Assembly (NCBI GenBank): GCA_045647345.1
Contig: JAZRMG010000055.1
Location: 1-6,793 of the forward strand
DNA from: UBA1189 sp045647345
GTDB taxonomy: Bacteria > Bacteroidota > Bacteroidia > Bacteroidales > Bacteroidaceae
Reading direction: 5' to 3'
DNA: 6,793 bases
Below, in pieces: positions 1 through 5,662 of the stretch (position 1 is its first letter; each line of letters starts with the position of its first letter). The notes under the pieces were generated by a model that did no database searches, was not told where the DNA came from, and worked only from the letters and a program-made list of their open reading frames with translations. Made by a program: the position numbers and the translations under genes.

Positions 1-1
1 G

Positions 2-832
2 AACTACGATATGCAGCTCGCACGTCGCTTGGTATCAGGTGTAGATATCTGGTTGAACACTCCCACACGTCCTCTCGAGGCATCTGGTACATCAGGTGAG
101 AAGGCGTTGATGAACGGTGTTGTAAACTTCTCTGTACTCGATGGTTGGTGGCTCGAGGGCTATCGTCCCGGTGCAGGTTGGGCACTCACTGAGAAGCGCA
201 CCTATCAGAACCAGGATTACCAAGACCAGCTCGACGCTGCTACTATCTACAGCATCCTCGAGAATGAGATCGTGCCCCTCTACTACAACAAGAACGCTAA
301 GGCCTACTCTGAAGCCTGGTTTCAGGTTGTTAAGAACTCAATCGCACAGATCGCTCCTCACTACACCATGAAGCGTCAGCTCGACGACTACTACACCAAG
401 TTCTACAACAAGCTCGGTAGCCGTTTCGCTGTTCTCTCAGCCGATGACAATGCCAAGGCTAAGGAGATCGCTGCATGGAAGGAGACCGTAGCTGAGCGTT
501 GGGATGCTATTGAGGTAGTATCTGCTACCAACATTGCTGACCTCGACGTTACCAGCGGTACCGACGTGAAGCTCACTGTAGTACTCGACGAGAAGGGCCT
601 CGATAATGCTGTAGGCGTAGAGGTTGTTACCATCGAGACCGACTCTGAGGGTAAGGAGCACATCAACTGCATCGATACTCTTGAGCTCGTGAAGAAGGAG
701 AACAACATCCACACTTTCGAGGGCACCCACAGCGTGAACCACGCAGGTACCTTCAAGGTAGCTTACCGTATGTATCCCAAGAACGCAGATCTGCCTCACC
801 GTCAGGACTTCTGCTACGTTCGCTGGTTCTAA
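2..832 (+). CDS. glgP: Alpha-glucan (glycogen) phosphorylase, C-terminal part, 5' end outside window
   Basis: Glycogen/maltodextrin phosphorylase (GT35) releases glucose-1-phosphate from alpha-1,4-glucans in the cytoplasm, using pyridoxal phosphate. Only the last 276 or so codons are present; the open frame reaches base 2, so the internal ATG at 11 is not the true start. Family members of this type are usually about 850 residues, so roughly two thirds lies upstream. The diagnostic segment is EASGTSGEKALMNG, encoded at about 77-118; the lysine codon at 101-103 matches the residue that carries the cofactor, and NFSVLDGWW follows, as in the family. The last 100 residues form a beta-rich tail ending in DFCYVRWF, similar to the usual ending of this subfamily. 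Codon choice is strongly biased (CTC, GAC, AAG, CGT), suggesting high expression. A terminator lies 24 bases after the stop. Family assignment is firm; the gene symbol is by family. Confidence 0.93.
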   Translation, partial: NYDMQLARRLVSGVDIWLNTPTRPLEASGTSGEKALMNGVVNFSVLDGWWLEGYRPGAGWALTEKRTYQNQDYQDQLDAATIYSILENEIVPLYYNKNAKAYSEAWFQVVKNSIAQIAPHYTMKRQLDDYYTKFYNKLGSRFAVLSADDNAKAKEIAAWKETVAERWDAIEVVSATNIADLDVTSGTDVKLTVVLDEKGLDNAVGVEVVTIETDSEGKEHINCIDTLELVKKENNIHTFEGTHSVNHAGTFKVAYRMYPKNADLPHRQDFCYVRWF

Positions 833-855
833 TCGGTAACGATATAGATAAAAGG

Positions 856-890
856 AAGCAGGCTCATGACCGTAGTCATGAGCCTGCTTT
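856..890 (+). terminator. Intrinsic terminator after glgP
   Basis: A perfect 15-bp inverted repeat (856-870 with 875-889) closes on the 4-base loop CGTA. The stem begins AAGCAGGCTC and the right arm ends in GCTT. The following T-tract is short and interrupted (TTTGTGTATT), so the hairpin is strong but the tail is weak. Its place 24 bases after the glgP stop, with all genes on the + strand, makes it the likely end of the glgP transcript. Confidence 0.85.
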
Positions 891-1046
891 GTGTATTATC
901 GATGTCGAGTTCTTATGCATAGAGGGATGCAGCTTAATATATCAGCACCTCTTCCACAATAATCCATCCTCACGTCTCAGTAGGGTAGGAGAACAAAGAA
1001 TTTGCAAAACATCACAAAATAGCAGCCCGATTTGGAAAATTCTTTC

Positions 1047-1054
1047 TACATTTG
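1047..1054 (+). promoter_or_regulatory. Candidate Bacteroidetes -7 box upstream of the EIIC-like gene
   Basis: TACATTTG fits the Bacteroidetes primary-sigma -7 consensus TAnnTTTG and lies 74 bases before the ATG at 1129. No TTTG sits at the usual spacing of about 19-21 bases upstream; the nearest, at 1031-1034, is only 12 bases away, so the -33 half is not convincing. Two near-copies of ACATTTGT/ACATTCGT follow each other at 1048-1063. Apart from this box and the preceding terminator, I see nothing assignable in the gap 833-1128. Confidence 0.45.
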
Positions 1055-1128
1055 TACATTCGTACCATAAATGAAAACGGCAACCATCGCTTCAGCACTC
1101 AACATTAAACAGTCAACATCCAAGAGCT

Positions 1129-2124
1129 ATGATAAAGAGATTGTTCGATAAATATATTGTCAAGGCACTGAGCCATATGGCTTGGGGCTTGTTCTGTTCG
1201 CTCATCATAGGGCTCATCGTGGGGCAGATAGCCAAGATACCGGGCCTCGCGTTCCTCACTTTCATCAGTGAGGCACTCTCGGCCTCGTCGCCCCTCGTAG
1301 GTGCGTGCATCGGTTTGGCCATCGCCATGGGGCTGGGTGTAGATCAGCTGGTCACTATCTCTTCGGCTGTGGTGGGTGCCTTGGGCTATCAGTATGGCGG
1401 TCCTGTGGGAGCCTACCTTGCGGTCATTGTCGGTGCGCAGATAGGACAGCTCATCTCCAAGCGTACGGTCGTCGACATCATCCTCACGCCTATGCTCACC
1501 ATCGTGGCGGGAGGTCTCATTGCCCGCTACTGCTGCTCGCCCATCAACGATTTCATGCTCTACCTCGGCGAGGTCATCAACCATGCTACACAGCTCAGCC
1601 CCTTTGTCATGGGCATCGTGGTGGCGGTGCTGGTAGGTTGCGCATTGACGCTCCCCATCAGCTCGGTAGCCCTGTGTGTGATGCTCGGCATCGATGGCTT
1701 GGCGGCAGGCGCGGCTACGGCAGGCTGCTGTGCTCAGATGGTGGGTTTTGCCGTCATCAGCTTTTCGGATAATGGTGTGGGCGGACTCCTCTCGCAGGGC
1801 TTGGGCACCTCGATGCTTCAGATTGGCAACATCGCCCGCAAACCGATTATATGGCTCGCCCCTACACTCACTTCGGCTATCCTCGGCCCTGTGTCGACGG
1901 TCTGGCTTGGCATGACGAACAATGCGCTCGGTGCCGGTATGGGTACGGCAGGTTTGGTGGGTCCCTTGGCTACGTATGCCACGATGAGTGGCTCGGTGGC
2001 CGATGGAGTGCTCATCGCGGAGATTGTGTTGCTCTACTTCGTATCCCCCGCCATCATTAGCCTGCTCATCGACCGACTGATGCGCCACATGGGGTGGGTC
2101 AAGCCAGGGGATATGAAGTTGTAG
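1129..2124 (+). CDS. PTS EIIC-like membrane protein (PTS_EIIC_2 / PfoR family)
   Basis: A polytopic inner-membrane protein of 331 residues with about eight to ten hydrophobic segments from residue 14 to 315. Recognisable family stretches are TLPISSVAL (174-182), the glycine- and cysteine-rich segment AATAGCCAQMVGF (195-207) running into SDNGVGGLLSQGLGTSMLQ (213-231), and GAGMGTAGLVGP (268-279). These match the group of EIIC-like proteins that includes PfoR of Clostridium perfringens, first described as a regulator of perfringolysin O. No EIIA or EIIB domain or gene is nearby, so phosphotransfer-coupled sugar uptake cannot be shown and the substrate is unknown. The ATG at 1129 is chosen because the protein starts with a short basic stretch (MIKRLFDKY) before the first membrane segment. 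It appears to be a single-gene unit, with a gap of 347 bases before upp. No clear terminator follows. Family call is good; function is open. Confidence 0.82.
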   Translation: MIKRLFDKYIVKALSHMAWGLFCSLIIGLIVGQIAKIPGLAFLTFISEALSASSPLVGACIGLAIAMGLGVDQLVTISSAVVGALGYQYGGPVGAYLAVIVGAQIGQLISKRTVVDIILTPMLTIVAGGLIARYCCSPINDFMLYLGEVINHATQLSPFVMGIVVAVLVGCALTLPISSVALCVMLGIDGLAAGAATAGCCAQMVGFAVISFSDNGVGGLLSQGLGTSMLQIGNIARKPIIWLAPTLTSAILGPVSTVWLGMTNNALGAGMGTAGLVGPLATYATMSGSVADGVLIAEIVLLYFVSPAIISLLIDRLMRHMGWVKPGDMKL

Positions 2125-2195
2125 ATGGTCTTTTGTCGTTTGTGTCACTCTGGCCGCGTCGCCTCAGCGCTACAAAAAAAACATTTATTTTGGTA

Positions 2196-2390
2196 ATAAT
2201 ATAGTAGTTTACCCAAACATTTCTTGTCATCCTGACAGAGCGTAGCGGCGGAACCTTTAGGTCGCTGGCCGAAGGGAAAAGCAAGAATCTCGCGCTGGGA
2301 CTGTGCCACACACTATGCGAGATTCTTCACATTCGTTCAGAATGACAAACATCGCGGTGATTTTGCATTCTGGGTAAACACCTATATTAT
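2196..2390. repeat. MITE-like element with 20-bp terminal inverted repeats and a nested palindromic core
   Basis: In the gap 2125-2471, bases 2196-2215 (ATAATATAGTAGTTTACCCA) match the reverse complement of 2371-2390 at 18 of 20 positions. Inside lie further inverted repeats: TTGTCATCCTGA at 2224-2235 against TCAGAATGACAA at 2337-2348 (11 of 12 paired), and AAGAATCTCGC at 2283-2293 against GCGAGATTCTT at 2317-2327 (perfect 11 bp). A smaller hairpin sits at 2244-2266. An 8-bp direct repeat, TTTATTTT, occurs just outside at 2184-2191 and 2394-2401 and could be a target duplication, though it is low in complexity and offset by 3-4 bases. No ORF for a transposase is present. The GTCATTCTGA...AAGAATCTC core resembles a dispersed intergenic repeat I recall from Bacteroidetes genomes; this is memory, not a search result. 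Confidence 0.65.
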
Positions 2391-2422
2391 CTCTTTATTT
2401 TTTATCGAACAGGCCTGATATG

Positions 2423-2444
2423 TTACATTTTTTATGTAAGTTTG
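2423..2444 (+). promoter_or_regulatory. Candidate upp promoter (-7 box) overlapped by a palindrome
   Basis: TAAGTTTG at 2437-2444 fits the Bacteroidetes -7 consensus TAnnTTTG and is 27 bases before the upp start codon. A perfect inverted repeat, TTACAT (2423-2428) and ATGTAA (2434-2439) with a TTTTT spacer, overlaps the first bases of the box, so a bound protein could block it. No good -33 TTTG is seen at the expected spacing. The box is reasonably supported by sequence and position; the operator role is inference. Confidence 0.45.
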
Positions 2445-2471
2445 CAATTGAAATGATAAAATCTTATTACT

Positions 2472-3095
2472 ATGGCCTTACATATCATTGATCATCCATT
2501 GGTGCAGCATAAGCTGAGCATCATGCGCGATAAAGAGACTTCGACGATGAAGTTTCGTGAGTTACTACAAGAGATTGCTATGTTGATGGGTTATGAGATT
2601 ACTCGTGACCTTCCTCTGACCTATGAGAATATTGAAACTCCTCTGATACCGATGCGTGCTCCCAAGATTGCGGGCAAGAAGGTGGTGATAGTGCCTATCC
2701 TGCGTGCTGGTCTTGGCATGGTGGATGGTTTGATGAAGCTCATGCCATCGGCTCGTATCGGACACATCGGCATGTATCGCGACGAGGAGACCAGCCAGCC
2801 GGTGTTCTATTATTATAAGATGCCTGCTGGCAAGGAGCGTCTGGTGCTGCTCACCGACCCCATGCTGGCTACGGGTGGCAGTGCGTGTGATGCCATTGCA
2901 CGCCTCAAGGCCGACGGATTCACAAATATACGTCTTGTGTGCCTGGTGGCTTCACCTCAGGGTGTGCAGGCCGTTGAGGCGATGCATCCCGATGTGGATA
3001 TCTTTCTGGCCTCGCTCGATGAGGGACTGAATGAGAAGAACTATATCCTTCCAGGCTTGGGAGATGCCGGTGATCGCATCTTTGGCACGAAATAG
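2472..3095 (+). CDS. upp: Uracil phosphoribosyltransferase
   Basis: Pyrimidine salvage enzyme: joins uracil and PRPP to give UMP and pyrophosphate in the cytoplasm. The 207 residues compare with 208 in E. coli Upp, so it is full length. Key parts are all present: the VPILRAGLGM segment at 74-83, YRDEET at 102-107, the PRPP-binding loop LTDPMLATGGSA at 127-138 with the acidic residue D129, and the uracil-binding C-terminal segment YILPGLGDAGDRIFGTK from 191 to the end. The ATG at 2472 gives the usual short N-terminus; the ATG at 2453 is out of frame. It heads a cluster with a remnant of the uracil permease gene starting 29 bases downstream, the classic upp-uraA pairing. A promoter box lies 27 bases upstream and no terminator separates it from the following genes. 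Confidence 0.97.
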   Translation: MALHIIDHPLVQHKLSIMRDKETSTMKFRELLQEIAMLMGYEITRDLPLTYENIETPLIPMRAPKIAGKKVVIVPILRAGLGMVDGLMKLMPSARIGHIGMYRDEETSQPVFYYYKMPAGKERLVLLTDPMLATGGSACDAIARLKADGFTNIRLVCLVASPQGVQAVEAMHPDVDIFLASLDEGLNEKNYILPGLGDAGDRIFGTK

Positions 3096-3124
3096 TCGAT
3101 AGCCTCTTTTACATCTATTGTCCT

Positions 3125-3345
3125 ATGGAAAACAGAAGACTTGGCCCCCTGCAGAAGACTGTCGTGGGTGTGCAGTTTCTTTTCGTAGCCTTCGGCGCTA
3201 CGGTGTTGGTACCGTTGCTGGTGGGTATGCCCCCCTCGGTGGCGCTGAACTCAACTTTGGAAACTTCACCATCGGTGGCATCGGCCTGGCGGCTTTGGTG
3301 GGTATGATTCTGAACCTGATTATCCCCAAAAGGGAAAAAGCATAA
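3125..3345 (+). pseudogene. uraA: Uracil permease (NCS2, UraA-type) remnant with large internal deletion and frameshift
   Basis: The first 41 codons from ATG 3125 (MENRRLGPLQKTVVGV..., with LLVGMPPSVAL at 31-41) match the N-terminus of UraA-type uracil/xanthine permeases, including the first membrane helix. From about 3241 the homology jumps to the other end of the family in a different frame: GAELNFGNF, then GIGLAALVGMILNLIIP and a basic tail ending at the TAA 3343-3345. Full-length relatives are about 400-430 residues, so some 330-350 codons (about 1 kb, not a multiple of three) are missing. The first frame runs out of homology after codon 41 and stops at 3305-3307, giving a 60-residue product that cannot transport. 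At the join, GGCGCTG (3241-3247) fits both sides, as expected for deletion between short direct repeats. An assembly collapse is the alternative. Confidence 0.88.
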
Positions 3346-3366
3346 ATTTTATCAATACTAAAAAAC

Positions 3367-4068
3367 ATGCAAACAATGAAAAAGACAACACGACTCATGG
3401 CGCTCATCGTAGCGATGCTATGCCTCCCGATGGCCTCAAAGGCCCAAAACCTCCAAGTGCTCTATGATACGGAACGTGGTTGCGTAACTTCGACTCTTGA
3501 GATGTTCCGTCCCGATGCGTTCGGTAGTACCTTCTACTTTGTCGATATGGATTATAGTCCTACGGCTATAGGGGCTTATACTGAGATTGCCCGTGAGTTC
3601 TGCTTCTGGCAGGATACAAAGTGGAACTGGCTGTCTGTACACGTTGAGTACGATGGCGGTCTGTCGGGTGCCTACTCTTTCCACAACAACTGGCTTGGCG
3701 GTCTTACCTATTCAGGCCACTCTGATGATTTCTCGAAGACATGGTCGCTCTCGGCAATGTATAAGGCTATCCCTGGACTGAAGACGCTGACCGGCGAGTG
3801 TCAGATGCACAATTTCCAGCTCACAGGTGTATGGGGTATCAGCTTTTTCGAGGATTGGTGCTCATTCAGTGGGTTCGTCGATTTCTGGAGCGAGGGTTCT
3901 ACACTTGTATTCTTGAGCGAACCTCAGTTATGGGTAAACCTCAACAAGATTAAGGGTTGGGACAATATCAACCTCAGCGTAGGTGGTGAGGTGGAATTGT
4001 CTAACAACTTCGGTGGAATGGAGGGCTTCCACGTGATGCCCGCTCTTGGTGCCAAGTGGACATTCTAA
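3367..4068 (+). CDS. DUF5020 family protein, Tsx-like outer-membrane channel
   Basis: A predicted exported beta-barrel of 233 residues. The N-terminus has a signal peptide: basic MKKTTR, a hydrophobic core (LMALIVAMLCLPM) and a likely cut after ASKA, before QNLQ. The mature part begins NLQVLYD, contains FGSTFYFVDMDY at 52-63, and shows alternating, aromatic-rich strands such as HVEYDGGLSGAYSF and NLSVGGEVELSNNF; it ends WTF, and a terminal F is typical of outer-membrane barrels. The pattern resembles DUF5020 proteins and the nucleoside-specific Tsx porins. Its position between upp/uraA and a purine permease supports a role in nucleobase or nucleoside entry, which is inference. The frame opens at ATG 3367, but ATG 3376 gives a more typical signal peptide (MKKTT) and may be the true start. 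It begins only 21-30 bases after the uraA remnant, so it is probably co-transcribed with upp. Confidence 0.78.
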   Translation: MQTMKKTTRLMALIVAMLCLPMASKAQNLQVLYDTERGCVTSTLEMFRPDAFGSTFYFVDMDYSPTAIGAYTEIAREFCFWQDTKWNWLSVHVEYDGGLSGAYSFHNNWLGGLTYSGHSDDFSKTWSLSAMYKAIPGLKTLTGECQMHNFQLTGVWGISFFEDWCSFSGFVDFWSEGSTLVFLSEPQLWVNLNKIKGWDNINLSVGGEVELSNNFGGMEGFHVMPALGAKWTF

Positions 4069-4093
4069 ATTGAAAATTGAAAGTTGAAAATTG
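4067..4093. repeat. Tandem 7-mer repeat AAA(A/G)TTG
   Basis: Three consecutive 7-base units, AAAATTG, AAAGTTG and AAAATTG (4073-4093), follow a partial copy AAATTG that overlaps the stop codon of the preceding gene. Such AT-rich short tandem runs are common in Bacteroidales intergenic DNA. No function can be assigned. Confidence 0.6.
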
Positions 4094-4140
4094 TTATCAG
4101 GAGTTCAGGAGTTTAGACAAATGTGACGATTATAACAATT
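4089..4140. repeat. 9-bp inverted repeat between the DUF5020 gene and the NCS2 gene
   Basis: AATTGTTAT (4089-4097) is the exact reverse complement of ATAACAATT (4132-4140), with 34 bases between. Each arm is directly followed by CAGGAG, and the spacer opens with two copies of CAGGAGTT (4098-4113). The arms are AT-only apart from one G/C pair and the spacer is long, so this is not a good terminator. It could be a regulatory pair of sites or chance. Confidence 0.4.
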
Positions 4141-4175
4141 CAGGAGGCTCTTTCATTCCTTCACTCCTAAATAAG

Positions 4176-4189
4176 AAATCATAAATCAT
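4176..4189. repeat. Tandem 7-mer repeat AAATCAT before the NCS2 start
   Basis: Two exact copies of AAATCAT are followed by a degraded third (AAATTAA) that ends 4 bases before the start codon at 4200. The run occupies the place where a ribosome-binding site would be. The AT-rich leader is in keeping with Bacteroidetes, which rely little on Shine-Dalgarno pairing. Confidence 0.5.
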
Positions 4190-4199
4190 AAATTAATTC

Positions 4200-5501
4200 A
4201 TGAATACATTACAAAAACTCTTCGGCTTTGACCCGAAACAGACTACTATCCGCACCGAGGTGCTGGCAGGTATCACCACCTTTCTCACCATGTCGTACAT
4301 CCTTGCCGTGAACCCCAACATGTTCAGCCAGCTTGATGGTATGCCTGGAGGGGCCGTGTTCACTGCTACTGCCTTGGCTGCTATCGTGGGCACATTGGCT
4401 ATGGCCTTCATCGGTAAGCTGCCCTTCGGCTTGGCTCCCGGTATGGGACTCAACGCCTTCTTCGTGTTCTCCGTGTGTATGGGCATGGGCTACTCGTGGC
4501 AGTTTGCGCTCACGGCTATCTTCATCGAGGGCATCCTGTTTATCATCATGACCATCACCAACATCCGTGAAGCCATCGTCAATGCCATCCCGCGCAGTCT
4601 GCGCAACGCCATCGGTGCAGGTATCGGCCTGTTCATCGCCTTCATCGGTATGCAGAATGCAGGCATCATCGTCAATAGCGATGCCACCCTCGTGGTGCTG
4701 GGCGAGATTACCAAGGGCTCGGCCCTGCTGGCCATCATCGGTCTCATCATCACGGGTGTGCTCTATGTGAGGAATGTGCGTGGCGCCATGCTCATCGGCA
4801 TCCTTGCCACCACGCTCATCGGCATCCCTATGGGCATCACTGAGTTCAAGGGCTTCGTCTCAGCGCCCGAGTCTATCGCCCCCATCTTCTGCAAGTTTGA
4901 GTGGAGCGACGTTTGGTCGCTCGACATGTTCGTGGTGGTGTTCACCTTCCTCTTCATCGACCTGTTCGACACGATGGGTACGCTTATCGGCGTATGCACC
5001 AAGGCCGATATGATGGACCAGAAGACGGGCCGCATCCCCCGCTTGAAGCAGGCCTTCTTGGCCGATGCCATTGCCACCACCGTAGGCGCGGTGCTCGGCA
5101 CCTCTACCACCACCACCTATGTGGAGAGCGCCGCTGGCGTGGCTCAGGGCGGTCGCTCGGGTCTCACGGCACTGGTGATAGCCTGCTGCTTTGGCGTCAC
5201 CCTGTTCCTCTCGCCCCTGTTCCTATCCATCCCCTCGGCCGCTACGGCTCCCGTGCTCATCCTTGTGGGCTTGCTCATGATCGAGCCCGTCACCAAGATT
5301 GACTTTGTCAACTTCACGGAGTCTATCCCCGCCTTCATCTGCATCATCATGATGCCCTTGGCCTACTCCGTTTCCGACGGTATCCTCACGGGTATGATAT
5401 TCTATGTGGCCATCAACATGGCGAGCGGCAAGTTCAAGCGGGTCACCCCCACGATGTTCATCTTGGCCGTACTGTTCATCTTGAAGTACATCTTCTTCTG
5501 A
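4200..5501 (+). CDS. NCS2 family purine permease (AzgA/PbuG/GhxP-type)
   Basis: An inner-membrane proton-coupled carrier for purine bases, by family for adenine, hypoxanthine or guanine. The 433 residues are close to the 430-450 usual for this subfamily and cover many hydrophobic segments. Subfamily landmarks are the opening FDPKQTTIRTEVLAGITTFL (10-29), PFGLAPGMGLNAFF (75-88), the acidic FIDLFDTMGTL (252-262), and GTSTTTTYVESAAGVAQGG (300-318), where the conserved E309 lies in the substrate-binding region. These separate it from UraA-type carriers, so it does not simply replace the damaged uracil permease. It lies 131 bases after the DUF5020 gene; that gap has only short repeats and no terminator, so shared transcription is possible. 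A hairpin terminator follows. Which purine it moves cannot be told from sequence, so no symbol is given. Confidence 0.95.
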   Translation: MNTLQKLFGFDPKQTTIRTEVLAGITTFLTMSYILAVNPNMFSQLDGMPGGAVFTATALAAIVGTLAMAFIGKLPFGLAPGMGLNAFFVFSVCMGMGYSWQFALTAIFIEGILFIIMTITNIREAIVNAIPRSLRNAIGAGIGLFIAFIGMQNAGIIVNSDATLVVLGEITKGSALLAIIGLIITGVLYVRNVRGAMLIGILATTLIGIPMGITEFKGFVSAPESIAPIFCKFEWSDVWSLDMFVVVFTFLFIDLFDTMGTLIGVCTKADMMDQKTGRIPRLKQAFLADAIATTVGAVLGTSTTTTYVESAAGVAQGGRSGLTALVIACCFGVTLFLSPLFLSIPSAATAPVLILVGLLMIEPVTKIDFVNFTESIPAFICIIMMPLAYSVSDGILTGMIFYVAINMASGKFKRVTPTMFILAVLFILKYIFF

Positions 5502-5564
5502 TGGGGGTTGGTTTGAGCAATGTGGAAGGGTTGAACATGCTATTCTCATAGCATCCATAACCAG

Positions 5565-5604
5565 AAAGGTGACTGGTCCCCCAGTCGCCTTTTGATTTGT
5601 TTAT
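5565..5604 (+). terminator. Intrinsic terminator after the purine permease gene
   Basis: A 12-bp stem, AAAGGTGACTGG (5565-5576) with CCAGTCGCCTTT (5581-5592), has one T-G wobble and the loop TCCC. A T-rich stretch (TGATTTGTTTATTT) follows. It lies 63 bases after the stop at 5501 and ends the nucleobase cluster. A smaller 7-bp hairpin, ATGCTAT with ATAGCAT (5537-5554), sits just upstream. Confidence 0.75.
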
Positions 5605-5662
5605 TTCGCGATGGCTATGAGGAGAGCGTATAGAATCACATGTATAACTATAAAGCAATAGT

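Noticed and set aside
1031..1054. TTTG (1031-1034) plus TACATTTG as a complete -33/-7 promoter
   Set aside because: The gap between the boxes is 12 bases, well short of the usual 19-21, so only the -7 box is kept.
889..1074. 61-codon + strand frame in the gap after glgP
   Set aside because: Starts within the terminator, has no motif and runs through the promoter box; most likely chance.
1105..2148. Long minus-strand open frame of 347 codons opposite the EIIC-like gene
   Set aside because: Its product is an unnatural mix of H, R, D and E with no known motif, as expected opposite a membrane protein gene; the + strand frame has clear family motifs.
2125..2195. Terminator after the EIIC-like gene
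   Set aside because: AGCGCT followed by an A-run was considered, but there is no adequate stem and the A-run has the wrong polarity for the + strand.
3125..3307. A genuine small membrane protein of 60 residues instead of a uraA remnant
   Set aside because: The first 41 residues match the UraA N-terminus, the remainder of the frame is unlike any membrane protein, and the overlapping frame carries the UraA C-terminus.
4067..4189. Short repeats as a CRISPR-like array
   Set aside because: Units are 7-8 bases, adjacent, and have no spacers; no cas gene is present.
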